Positions 25,147 to 33,711 of a stretch of 64,000 bases of DNA are shown piece by piece. A model generated the notes under the pieces. That model ran no database searches and was not told the DNA's origin. It saw only the letters and a list, made by a program, of their open reading frames with translations. Numbering within the stretch: the stretch's first letter is position 1; every line of letters begins with the position of its first letter. The stretch is from Cyclobacteriaceae bacterium (GTDB taxonomy: Bacteria > Bacteroidota > Bacteroidia > Cytophagales > Cyclobacteriaceae), in assembly GCA_026129485.1 (NCBI GenBank), contig JAHCHY010000001.1, positions 1 through 64,000 of the forward strand, given 5' to 3'. The translations under genes were made by a program, and so were the position numbers.

Positions 25147-25344
25147 TTGCCGGTAACGCCATTTGTGAAAGAAAACCAGGATAAAAATACAACCAGCAAG
25201 CCAGGCGAGCCCGATTACTATTGGGAAAATGGGTTGCTGGTTTTTACAGCAGCCTATCACCTTAAGCGCGGATATTGCTGCAATAGCGGTTGCCGGCATT
25301 GCCCATACCGGGATAAAAAATCTAAGGGCGAAAAACTTCGCTGA
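25147..25344 (+). CDS. DUF5522-family small cysteine-rich protein
   Basis: About 65 aa. The family hallmark is complete: Y-Y-W-E-N-G-L-L-V-F-T, H-L-K-R-G-Y-C-C-N-S-G-C-R-H-C-P-Y. Four cysteines and one histidine in this block suggest a metal site. The only upstream start in frame is TTG at 25147, two bases after the previous stop; GTG at 25165 is an alternative. It is widespread in Bacteroidota with unknown function. The following 25345-25480 holds no gene. Confidence 0.8.
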   Translation: MPVTPFVKENQDKNTTSKPGEPDYYWENGLLVFTAAYHLKRGYCCNSGCRHCPYRDKKSKGEKLR

Positions 25345-25480
25345 TCCACGCCACTCAATGGGGCTTCCCGTTGGCGTAGGCTGGATAAACGCTTAGGGGA
25401 TTTGCCTGTATGGGGAAAAGCTGCTATTAAATTGAATGGTTGGCCTAAATTCCTAAATTTACCTTACAACTTCAGGTATA

Positions 25481-26791
25481 ATGAAAAAATATTGGCTTGA
25501 CTGTGTGTTTGCCACAGTTTTTGTATTTGCAGTGCTTTGGGGAATAAGCGGTTTGGCTGATCTTAAAATATTTGATGCCCTTAACCCGATTGCCGAAGCG
25601 GTTGAAGACACCAAGCTAACGGATTTCGCCTTTACCACCCTTCGGGTAGAACCTCCTCTTGTCGATACGGACATTGTAATCGTCAACATCGGCAACCTGC
25701 CGCGCGGCATGATTGGCAGACAAATTGAAGTGCTGAACAGCTTACAACCCAAGATCATTGCATTGGATATGATTTTCTATTGTCCGTTCAGCAGGGACTC
25801 TATCGAATGCCCGAATGCATACGATACTTTAGGCAATAAAATCCTGGCCGATGCAATAGCCAATACCAATATTATGGTGCTTGGTCATAAGCTGGCACAA
25901 TCCAAAACCCTTTTAAAAGAGAAACCGGTTACAGATGAAATTGATTCTTTAATCCATTCGGACGAAAACATAAGGGGACATGCCTATGAAGGCTTTGTTA
26001 ACCTGGCCACCGATGCCGACCACCAGGAAGACTTAAAAATTTGTCGTGAGTTTGTACCTGCATATGAAGTATATGGAAAACAGGAGCTGGCTTTTCCTGT
26101 GAAGATCGCCAGCCTGTATGACTCTGTAAAAACGAAAAGATTCTTAGAAAGGAATAACGAAGAGGAAGTTATAAACTACCGGGGTAACATCCTGGATTGG
26201 CACACGGCATCAGAATATCCCGGAAGGTACATTGTATTGGATTATGACCAGGTGCTGGATACCACCTCGTTTGTAACCAGTATGATCAAAGACAAAATTG
26301 TGATTATGGGTTTCCTGGGTAAAGATCTGCGCGATCCATCGTGGGAGGATAAACTATTTACCCCCTTAAATAAGAAACCGGGCGGCAGGGCCCGGCCGGA
26401 TATGTTTGGCGTGGTGATACATGCCAACATTGTTTCCATGATCCTGAGCGAAGACTACATTGATGTGCTGGAAGAATGGCAGGGTATTACCATTGCCATT
26501 GTGCTGGTTTTTCTGAATGTTATCCTGTTTGCTATTATTTATGACCGCATTCCGCTTTGGTTTGATACCGCGTCTATTGCATTACAGTTGACGGAGCTGA
26601 TCTCCTTCGTATTGCTGATGCCCTATGTTATGTACTGGTTTAATTTCGAGCTGGAAATATCACTGGCTATGGTGGCGTTGGCTTTGGCGGGGCCCTGTTT
26701 TGAGATTTATATAAGTATAATTAAGGCCGGAGCGGCTTATTTGGGAAAAAAATGGTTTACCAAAAAACCGGTAGAGGTATTAACGGAGTAG
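25481..26791 (+). CDS. CHASE2-domain membrane protein without output domain
   Basis: 436 aa: one N-terminal membrane helix, a periplasmic CHASE2 sensor domain (D-I-V-I-V-N-I-G-N, I-I-A-L-D-M-I-F-Y, K-I-V-I-M-G-F-L-G), then three closely spaced membrane helices (from about 335 to 420) and a 20-residue tail. CHASE2 usually feeds a kinase, cyclase or phosphatase; none is attached here. The FecR-like secreted protein follows, as in other CHASE2-FecR gene pairs, so the two probably act together. The ligand is unknown. Confidence 0.85.
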   Translation: MKKYWLDCVFATVFVFAVLWGISGLADLKIFDALNPIAEAVEDTKLTDFAFTTLRVEPPLVDTDIVIVNIGNLPRGMIGRQIEVLNSLQPKIIALDMIFYCPFSRDSIECPNAYDTLGNKILADAIANTNIMVLGHKLAQSKTLLKEKPVTDEIDSLIHSDENIRGHAYEGFVNLATDADHQEDLKICREFVPAYEVYGKQELAFPVKIASLYDSVKTKRFLERNNEEEVINYRGNILDWHTASEYPGRYIVLDYDQVLDTTSFVTSMIKDKIVIMGFLGKDLRDPSWEDKLFTPLNKKPGGRARPDMFGVVIHANIVSMILSEDYIDVLEEWQGITIAIVLVFLNVILFAIIYDRIPLWFDTASIALQLTELISFVLLMPYVMYWFNFELEISLAMVALALAGPCFEIYISIIKAGAAYLGKKWFTKKPVEVLTE

Positions 26792-26842
26792 TTAATATTG
26801 GCACGTTTTTAGTAATTTCGAATGAAAATCCACAAAAAAACC

Positions 26843-27769
26843 ATGAAAAAAGGCAGATTTCTTTTATTAGTTGGCTTGTTCGCTTTTGGTTCGCTGGCTA
26901 AGGCCCAGAATTACGCATTTCAGGTAATTGTTAATAAAGGAGCTAATGAGGTTAAATCCGGCTCCAACTGGCAACCCATCAAAACAGGAGCAACACTCAA
27001 TTTATCGGATGAAATTAAACTTTCAGAGAATGCTTCTGTGGGATTAGTACATGCCAAGGGTAAGCCGCTTGAAGTAAGAAAACCGGGAGTTCATAAAGTA
27101 TCTGAGCTGGCTTCCCAGATCGGGGTTGAGACCAGCGTTTTAAATAAGTATGCAGACTTCATTTTAAGCAGCAATACGCCCGAAGCCAAAAAGAACAGGT
27201 TAGCGGCAACAGGAGCTGTTACAAGGGACATCACTGCTAAAGTTATTAGACCGTTATTACCAGGCAATCAAGATGCTGACATCTTTGGCAATCAACTTGT
27301 TATAAACTGGGAAACCGAAAGTGCCGGGCCATATATCGTAACCGTGTTGGATATGTTTGATGAAACATTGTATAAAGCTGAAACGTCAGAAAAGTCCCTG
27401 GCTGTTGATCTGACCGATGCTAAGTTTAACGGGCAGGATGCTTTAATTATTGATATCCGGTCAAAAACCACGGGAGCCAAATTAGCTGAAGACACCCGGC
27501 CCATGGTAAAAAGGCTCAGCCCGGCAAAATCCGAAAAAATAAAAACGAGCTATGCCGAAGTTTCCAAAGAGCTTGATGCGAATTCAGCATTTGGTAATTT
27601 GTTCCTGGCCGGTTTCTTTGAACAAAACAGGTTAATTGTAGATGCCATTGCTGCTTATGAGCGCGCAATTGCATTAGCCCCGGATGATCCTACCTATAAG
27701 GAATACTACGAGGAGTTTCAATTCAGGAATAAGCTAAAGCCCGATCCTGCAGCCGCCAAAAACAAATAA
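26843..27769 (+). CDS. secreted FecR-like protein with C-terminal TPR-like helices
   Basis: About 308 aa with a signal peptide (F-L-L-L-V-G-L-F-A-F-G-S-L-A-K-A-Q). Residues after the signal (G-S-N-W-Q-P-I-K-T-G-A-T-L-N-L-S-D-E-I-K-L) match the FecR-like fold, a small beta domain. The C-terminal part (D-A-I-A-A-Y-E-R-A-I-A-L-A-P-D-D-P) is one TPR-like unit. An ATG at 26822 would add 7 residues; 26843 gives a normal signal peptide. It ends at a strong terminator and is probably co-transcribed with the CHASE2 gene. Confidence 0.75.
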   Translation: MKKGRFLLLVGLFAFGSLAKAQNYAFQVIVNKGANEVKSGSNWQPIKTGATLNLSDEIKLSENASVGLVHAKGKPLEVRKPGVHKVSELASQIGVETSVLNKYADFILSSNTPEAKKNRLAATGAVTRDITAKVIRPLLPGNQDADIFGNQLVINWETESAGPYIVTVLDMFDETLYKAETSEKSLAVDLTDAKFNGQDALIIDIRSKTTGAKLAEDTRPMVKRLSPAKSEKIKTSYAEVSKELDANSAFGNLFLAGFFEQNRLIVDAIAAYERAIALAPDDPTYKEYYEEFQFRNKLKPDPAAAKNK

Positions 27770-27775
27770 TAAAAG

Positions 27776-27800
27776 GCCCCGCAAAACCGCGGGGCTTTTT
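27776..27800 (+). terminator. rho-independent terminator after the FecR-like gene
   Basis: GCCCCGC (27776-27782) pairs with GCGGGGC (27789-27795) around a 6-nt loop and is followed by TTTTT. It lies 6 bp behind the stop codon. Confidence 0.93.
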
Positions 27801-27981
27801 ATTTACAGGTGTTGCGTACTCCATTTTCCATAGCCACAGAATTCACCGGCTTAACACAAAACATGACTGCATATTTGTGAGATGCGTTTTAAAATCAAAC
27901 CTGATATAAATCATATCCATTCAGGGCTCCATTTTTCAGGTTGATTCGTTATTACCAGAAACGAACTAAACTAAATGTGTT

Positions 27982-28728
27982 ATGGAAACTGTAAATAAAA
28001 AAGTAGTATTGATCACGGGGGCAGGATCAGGTATTGGAAAAGAAACTGCGTTATTGTTTGCCCGCAATGGCGCCCGCGTAGTGGTGTCTGACATTAATGA
28101 AAAAGATGGCGCTGCTGTAGCTGACTTGGTTATCAAGGCAGGCGGTGAAGCCATCTTCATAAAGGCTGATACCAGCAGCCCGGCCGATAATCAAAACTTA
28201 ATTGAGCAAACCATAAAAAAATTCGGCTCGCTTGATATTGCTGTAAACAATGCAGGGATTGGCGGACCTCTTGGCGCTACCGGGGAATACCCCATAGATG
28301 GATGGCAGAAGGTAATTGACATTAATCTGTCTGGCGTATTTTATGGAATGCGTTACCAGCTACCTGTAATGAAGAAAGGCAGCAGCATCGTGAACATTGC
28401 TTCTATATTGGGTAGTGCGGGAACACGTTTTTCACCCGCCTATGTAGCTGCCAAGCATGGCGTGGTTGGCTTAACCAAAGCTGCAGCGCTTGAATACGCG
28501 GCACAGGGTATCCGGATAAATTCAGTCGGTCCGGGCTACATCCGAACACCATTGGTTGAAAAAGCGCTGGACGAACCTACTCTTAAAATGCTGGAAGGTT
28601 TACACCCTATTGGCCGCCTGGGAAATGCCCCTGAAGTTGCCGAACTTATTTACTGGCTCGCCTCAGACAAAGCATCTTTTGTAACCGGCTCATACTATGC
28701 TGTTGATGGGGGTTACCTGGCCCAGTAA
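27982..28728 (+). CDS. short-chain dehydrogenase/reductase (SDR, glucose-1-dehydrogenase-like)
   Basis: 248 aa, classical SDR. The cofactor motif is T-G-A-G-S-G-I-G (near residue 13), then N-N-A-G-I-G-G, catalytic Ser in N-I-A-S-I-L-G-S and Tyr/Lys in Y-V-A-A-K-H-G. Asp at the end of strand 2 (V-V-S-D-I-N) favours NAD over NADP. Substrate unknown. It is monocistronic, between two terminators. Confidence 0.9.
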   Translation: METVNKKVVLITGAGSGIGKETALLFARNGARVVVSDINEKDGAAVADLVIKAGGEAIFIKADTSSPADNQNLIEQTIKKFGSLDIAVNNAGIGGPLGATGEYPIDGWQKVIDINLSGVFYGMRYQLPVMKKGSSIVNIASILGSAGTRFSPAYVAAKHGVVGLTKAAALEYAAQGIRINSVGPGYIRTPLVEKALDEPTLKMLEGLHPIGRLGNAPEVAELIYWLASDKASFVTGSYYAVDGGYLAQ

Positions 28729-28763
28729 GGATTATCAAATAATTATTGAGCAAGATTAAAAAA

Positions 28764-28791
28764 AATTCAACCCGCGTACGCGGGTTGAATT
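28764..28791. terminator. perfect 28-bp palindrome, bidirectional terminator
   Basis: AATTCAACCCGCG is followed by TA and its exact complement, with an A run on the left (28757-28765) and a short T/A tail on the right. It sits between the convergent SDR and SulP genes and can stop transcription from both sides. Confidence 0.85.
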
Positions 28792-28812
28792 AACCTAACC
28801 ATCCTACCACAC

Positions 28813-30270
28813 TTAAACCAGCTCCTCTACTTTCTTTTCTTCAGCCGTTGTTGACTGCGTTTGCACGTGCACCTGTTTCCCGGCCGAAACCGGGCGGGAA
28901 ATCCCGGGGAATATTTTCCTGATCACGAAGTATAAAATCAAAGCCGAAAGCACGCCTGTCAGGAAATCCGTAAGCGGAACCATGATGGCCGTATATACCA
29001 TCATCCACATTTCAAATTTACCGGTAGCCGTTACTTCGCGAATCTCTTTGCGTTTAATCATGTTACTGGCTACCCATAGCAAAATACCTCCAATGCAAGC
29101 CATAGGCACCAGCTCCAGGTAAGGAGCTACGTAAAATGCCATCGCTAACTTCAGCACACCTTTGAAATAACCCGCCAGAGGTGTCATAGCGCCAGCCTTA
29201 ATGCTGGTAGCAGTACGGGCCAATGCGCCTGTGCACGGAAAACCATTTACCAGCGGAGTGATGATTTGTACTAAACCCTGTCCCCAGAATTCCTTGTCAG
29301 GATTGAAAGGGGTTCGCTGGTTGTTCGCCAGGCGATCGGCCATGGATGAGCACAATAAGCTCTCTACTCCCGACACAAAAACTATTGCTACCACATAGTA
29401 AACAATATCCGTTACTAATCCCCATGAGAAGGCCGGCAAGTGCGGCCCCGTAAACACAAAGAAATTGTTGGGTATCGTTCCGTAAATATCACGCACCAGG
29501 ATAATGCCCTTGTCGGGAATCAAAAGTGCAGTTACAGCAGTGGCTGCGCCAATGGCAATCAGCGGGGCAGGGATGAAGATAGAAACCTTCAGCAGGTTTC
29601 GCGTAAGAAAAAAAGTTCCCAGGCCAATAAGCACCGACCAGATGTTGATTTTTCCTAAACTTGAAAATGCCATCTGAAGATTATGAATCAATCCTCCTTT
29701 AATATCTTCATCTTGCCCAAGCGTATCTTTAAAATTTTCAATACCCAGGATATCTTCCAGGTTGGTGAGCGCAATAGCTACTGCAATACCAACTGTAAAT
29801 CCTACTACAATTGAATTCGGCACCAGCTTGGCAAACTTGCCCATACCGGTAAGCCCCATGATCATTAGTATAATACCGGCTATTATCGAAACAAAAATTA
29901 AAAATCCATGCGCTTCGGCAGCGGTACCACCATTTTGCGGGCCATATTTAAAAATCAGGCTGGCGATTAAGGGAATGAAAGCAGCCGTAGGCCCGTACAC
30001 CTGGTACTTGGAACCGCCAAACGTACGTCCCACAATGCAGGCCAACGCTCCGGCAATAATTCCCTGTTCAGGTCGCAGGCCCATCGCCATTGCAAACCCC
30101 ATAGCCATAGGAATAGCCGTAAGCGCAACTACTAAACCGGCACTGAAGTCGCGATAAACAGTAGAGCGCCAGTTGTGCGCCTGCAGATCTTCGAAGCGAC
30201 TATCAAACAAGGTGAAGAACAGCTTCAGCCGGCCGGCAATGGTTTGAGGATTTTGTGTGATATTATTCAT
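28813..30270 (-). CDS. SulP-family inorganic anion transporter (no STAS domain)
   Basis: 485 aa with about 11-12 membrane segments. Family motifs: D-F-S-A-G-L-V-V-A-L-T-A-I-P-M-A-M-G-F-A and Y-Q-V-Y-G-P-T-A-A-F. SulP proteins carry sulfate or bicarbonate. The usual C-terminal cytoplasmic STAS domain is absent; the chain ends about 30 residues after the last helix. A UspA-family gene lies upstream on the same strand, 82 bp away. Confidence 0.88.
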   Translation of the reverse strand: MNNITQNPQTIAGRLKLFFTLFDSRFEDLQAHNWRSTVYRDFSAGLVVALTAIPMAMGFAMAMGLRPEQGIIAGALACIVGRTFGGSKYQVYGPTAAFIPLIASLIFKYGPQNGGTAAEAHGFLIFVSIIAGIILMIMGLTGMGKFAKLVPNSIVVGFTVGIAVAIALTNLEDILGIENFKDTLGQDEDIKGGLIHNLQMAFSSLGKINIWSVLIGLGTFFLTRNLLKVSIFIPAPLIAIGAATAVTALLIPDKGIILVRDIYGTIPNNFFVFTGPHLPAFSWGLVTDIVYYVVAIVFVSGVESLLCSSMADRLANNQRTPFNPDKEFWGQGLVQIITPLVNGFPCTGALARTATSIKAGAMTPLAGYFKGVLKLAMAFYVAPYLELVPMACIGGILLWVASNMIKRKEIREVTATGKFEMWMMVYTAIMVPLTDFLTGVLSALILYFVIRKIFPGISRPVSAGKQVHVQTQSTTAEEKKVEELV

Positions 30271-30352
30271 GTGTTAATAATTTATTTTTTATGATGAAAT
30301 GCCTTGCCTGGTATAAAGCCTTAATGGACATTTCATATTGGTTGTTGTTCGG

Positions 30353-30835
30353 TTAAATCAGGAATACTTCCGCAAGCTTATTCTTCTCGGGTGCATTGGG
30401 TATAGCCTGCCAGTCTACTTCCTTTACCGGGTATTTACTGGCCCGGGCAAAAGGAGCCAGGTCAAAGCTTCTTTGTGTTACCGCTTTAAAGGAATAGGTT
30501 TTAGGAAGCAGGATTTCAGTAACCCGGTTACCGCTGAGAAAATTCTGGAAAGCGCTTTGCGTAAAGCCTGAAAAAATCTCTATGCGAAACGAGTTAATGC
30601 GACTTGCATATTTATTACGCAGAATTTTACCGGCTGCCTCAAAGTCTTCGTTCAATAGCTTCTCTACTGTTTCGGTACGCGAAAAAAACAGCAAATCAAA
30701 AATGGAATCCGAAAGATGAAGGCCATGCGCCAGCACCAGATTTATGCTTTCGCTTTCTGCTGACTGTGCCGCATACTTCAACAGGTTCAGCGATTCAATT
30801 GTAAAATCAGTAGGTATAAGTACAGTTCGTTTCAT
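30353..30835 (-). CDS. universal stress protein, UspA family
   Basis: 160 aa, one Usp domain (T-V-L-I-P-T-D-F-T-I-E-S-L-N-L-L-K-Y-A at the N-terminus). The ATP-binding G-x-x-G-x(9)-G-S motif of one Usp branch is not evident, so it may be a non-ATP-binding form. It precedes the SulP transporter on the same strand and probably shares its transcript. Confidence 0.7.
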   Translation of the reverse strand: MKRTVLIPTDFTIESLNLLKYAAQSAESESINLVLAHGLHLSDSIFDLLFFSRTETVEKLLNEDFEAAGKILRNKYASRINSFRIEIFSGFTQSAFQNFLSGNRVTEILLPKTYSFKAVTQRSFDLAPFARASKYPVKEVDWQAIPNAPEKNKLAEVFLI

Positions 30836-30924
30836 GTATCTTATCGTATTCTTAAATCTTTTTGTAATAGTAGCATCCGGCCATTAAGGCGGACTAAGAG
30901 CGGGATTAGAAAGCGATAAGAATG

Positions 30925-30962
30925 AAAAACCGGGGTAATCAAACGGTTTCGAAAACCCGGTT
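30925..30962 (-). terminator. probable terminator after the histidine kinase gene
   Basis: On the minus strand AACCGGG (30962-30956) pairs with CCCGGTT (30934-30928), loop of 21 nt, followed by TTT. It is positioned about 40 bp behind the kinase stop. The long loop and short T run make it a moderate call. Confidence 0.4.
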
Positions 30963-31002
30963 AAATGAAAACGTACTAAAGTAACCTGGAAATTTTAGAA
31001 GC

Positions 31003-32382
31003 TCAGGACAACGTGTAATGACCGAGCGGGAAAGAAACCTGCACCGTAGTGCCTTTATTCAATTGGCTGGACACCTGGATTTCGCCCTCGTGAAGGCGAA
31101 CAATATTGCGCGTAAGCGGTAACCCAATACCGTAGCCTTCATACTCCGTTACATTGGATGCCCGGAAGAAAGGGTCATAAATAAATTTCAGCTCGGCTTC
31201 CGGTATGCCGACTCCCGTATCCTTAATTACAACAATCACTTTATCATCAAATGTTCCGATAGATACCGTTACCGGTTGATTATTCGAATACTTGCAGGCA
31301 TTGCTTACCAAGTTGGTTAGCGCCAGGTGCAGCAATTGTTCGTTGCCTTTTATCTTCAGTTGCTCAGGGCTTTCCGGCATCAGGCTGGTATTAATATGCA
31401 CCTTGTTTTTAGAATTGATCTTATCAATCGTTTCCTTCACATCCCATAGCAGCTGATCCATCCTTACCTTATCAAACTTTTGCGCCTTGCCTGCAAAACC
31501 GGTTTGGGCCAGGAACAGGAGCGACTTTGTAATTTTCTCCAGGCGCTCGGCTTCACTTAAAATTGTACTTAGCGAATCGGTGTATTCCTGTTGTGTGCGC
31601 GTTTTGGATAACGTTACTTCCGCCTCTCCAATAATGGTTGTAAGCGGTGTGCTTAGCTCATGCGAGGCATTGCTGATAAAATTGTTCTGTGTTTCAAAGG
31701 CCGTTTCCAGGCGATCGAGCACATTATTAAACGTTACGGCCAATCCGCCTATCTCGTCATTCACCTTGGATTGCTCCAGGCGCATGTGCAGGTTCTGCGA
31801 GCTGATCTCCTTTACCCGGTCGGTAATTTTCCTTACGGGAGTAAATACCTGCCGTGAAAACACGAAAGATACAAACAGCGCAAAAGCCGAGGCCGTTATA
31901 ATCCCTGCAATTAAAATATTTCGCAGGTAAGTCATCAATTGAGTTCCGAAATGATTAGCCGCTGAAACAATTACAACATAGTTACCATCCTTACCCGTGT
32001 GGCGTATACCTGCAAAGAAAATATCACCGGCCTGGTGGGTACCTGAACCGGTTTCAACAACTGAATTAAAAAAAGACAAGGGCAGGTCAAGCTCTTCAGC
32101 CGCTTTCCCGAATGTTACCCCGGGTTCAATCCGGAAAAAATATTCTTTCTCTTCCGGAAGCTTTTCGAGGTGAAGCGCACGGACTTCCTGCAGCACGGCC
32201 TGGCTTGCCTCTTCATGATCCAGCTCGGCCTTGGCAGTAACTACGCCCCGTATTTCCAATCGCTTGTAAAAATCGGTAAACGAATACCGGCTGATAAAAA
32301 AATACACACTTACACCCAGCAGCACAATGGTGGCCAGCGAGATCAGGAAAAAGATAAGCGCAATCTTAGTTTGTGTCTTCAT
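31003..32382 (-). CDS. two-component sensor histidine kinase
   Basis: 459 aa: membrane helix at about 7-31, a periplasmic sensor domain, second helix at about 155-176, HAMP (T-P-V-R-K-I-T-D-R-V), HisKA with phospho-acceptor His241 in N-A-S-H-E-L-S-T-P-L, and an HATPase domain (N-L-V-S-N-A-C-K-Y-S-N, D-T-G-V-G-I, G-Y-G-I-G-L-P-L). It overlaps the response-regulator gene by 17 bp and is translated after it. Signal unknown. Confidence 0.95.
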   Translation of the reverse strand: MKTQTKIALIFFLISLATIVLLGVSVYFFISRYSFTDFYKRLEIRGVVTAKAELDHEEASQAVLQEVRALHLEKLPEEKEYFFRIEPGVTFGKAAEELDLPLSFFNSVVETGSGTHQAGDIFFAGIRHTGKDGNYVVIVSAANHFGTQLMTYLRNILIAGIITASAFALFVSFVFSRQVFTPVRKITDRVKEISSQNLHMRLEQSKVNDEIGGLAVTFNNVLDRLETAFETQNNFISNASHELSTPLTTIIGEAEVTLSKTRTQQEYTDSLSTILSEAERLEKITKSLLFLAQTGFAGKAQKFDKVRMDQLLWDVKETIDKINSKNKVHINTSLMPESPEQLKIKGNEQLLHLALTNLVSNACKYSNNQPVTVSIGTFDDKVIVVIKDTGVGIPEAELKFIYDPFFRASNVTEYEGYGIGLPLTRNIVRLHEGEIQVSSQLNKGTTVQVSFPLGHYTLS

Positions 32383-33109
32383 CCGGCTCTTTTAACACGT
32401 AGCCCATACCAATTACCGTATGCACCAGCTTTTTGCTTTGATCACGATCAATTTTTTTACGCAGGTAATTCACATACACATCTACCACGTTGGTACCCAT
32501 ATCAAAATCCACACTCCACACCTGCTCCAGTATATCTAACCGCGACATTACCCTGCGCGGGTTTTTCATAAACAATAGCAGCAACCGGTACTCGGTTGAA
32601 GTAAGTGATATAGTCCGTTCGCCCCGCTTAACAACTTTGGTATAATCATTCAGCTCCAGGTCAGCCAGGCGATAAATCTCTTCCTGCTGTTCCGGTTGCT
32701 GAACCGTTCTTGTTTCTGCCCTGCGCAGCAGGTTTTTTACACGTGCAACCAGCTCGATAAACTTGAAGGGCTTAACTAAGTAATCATCTGCTTCGGTTTC
32801 CAGCCCGATCACCACATTTTCGGCTGTTCCCAATGCGGTTAAAAACAAAATTGCTACCTGCTTGTTCTGCCTGCGGATGGCCCGGCAAACTTCAAGTCCA
32901 TTTATACCCGGTAGCATAATATCCAAAATGATCAGGTCGAAGCTTCCTGCCAATGCCATTTGTGTGCCCGTGGTTCCGTCCAGCGAAACACTTACCTCAT
33001 AGCCGGCTTCTGTAAGTCCCTTCTTTACAAAGGATGCCACGCCAATTTCATCTTCAACCAGTAATATTTTTTTCTTTTCGATAGGGCTACGCTGCTTAAC
33101 CAACTCCAA
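32366..33109 (-). CDS. OmpR/PhoB-type response regulator
   Basis: 247 aa. Receiver domain with acidic pocket (L-L-V-E-D-E) and phospho-acceptor Asp63 (I-I-L-D-I-M-L-P-G), then a winged-helix DNA-binding domain (L-T-S-T-E-Y-R-L-L-L-L-F, V-D-V-Y-V-N-Y-L-R-K-K-I). Partner of the kinase encoded directly downstream. The first ten residues before K-K-K-I-L-L-V may be extra; a start inside is possible. Confidence 0.95.
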   Translation of the reverse strand: MELVKQRSPIEKKKILLVEDEIGVASFVKKGLTEAGYEVSVSLDGTTGTQMALAGSFDLIILDIMLPGINGLEVCRAIRRQNKQVAILFLTALGTAENVVIGLETEADDYLVKPFKFIELVARVKNLLRRAETRTVQQPEQQEEIYRLADLELNDYTKVVKRGERTISLTSTEYRLLLLFMKNPRRVMSRLDILEQVWSVDFDMGTNVVDVYVNYLRKKIDRDQSKKLVHTVIGMGYVLKEPDEDTN

Positions 33110-33183
33110 AGTATAAAATTTAACGCTTTACATTCAACTATTTTTACCGGGAACTCATTATCATTACCTGGTCTTTTTCATAC

Positions 33184-33702
33184 ATGGAATTTTCAACTGC
33201 ACTAAATCTTATCATAAAAGGTGTTGAACAAACCGAAGACCAGCATTGGGCCGATTTGGGTGCAGGAGGAGGCTTGTTTACCCGCGCTTTGGCACAACTG
33301 CTTCCATCGGGAAGCATTACGGCTATTGATCAAAATCTCGAGGCGTTAAATATCCCGGAATGGCATTCAACCCCGGTTAAGCTAATTACACAAACAGCAA
33401 ATTTTGAAACGTTTAATTTCTCAAGTCAATATCATGGTTTTCTGATGGCCAATTCACTTCATTTCGTAGCCGATGCCGCTCAACTACTCGGAAAGCTTAA
33501 ACAGGCCCTGTTGCCCGGTGGCAGAATAATAATTGTAGAATATGAAAGTGAAACCCCAAACCGGTGGGTACCCTACCCGGTTTCATTTAATAAGCTGAAA
33601 GATGTTGCTGCAAGAGCAGGGTTCACATCCGTAAAGAAGCTGCACCGAACGCATTCGCAATACCAGGCAGGAGGTATTTATTCTGGTTTACTCTTATTCT
33701 GA
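33184..33702 (+). CDS. class I SAM-dependent methyltransferase
   Basis: 172 aa. SAM-binding motif I is W-A-D-L-G-A-G-G-G-L-F-T, followed by the acidic strand end (I-T-A-I-D-Q-N). A short member, resembling small-molecule methyltransferases of the UbiE group. It is monocistronic and convergent with the STING-like gene; a link to it is not implied by orientation. Confidence 0.82.
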   Translation: MEFSTALNLIIKGVEQTEDQHWADLGAGGGLFTRALAQLLPSGSITAIDQNLEALNIPEWHSTPVKLITQTANFETFNFSSQYHGFLMANSLHFVADAAQLLGKLKQALLPGGRIIIVEYESETPNRWVPYPVSFNKLKDVAARAGFTSVKKLHRTHSQYQAGGIYSGLLLF

Positions 33703-33711
33703 AAGGCCAGG

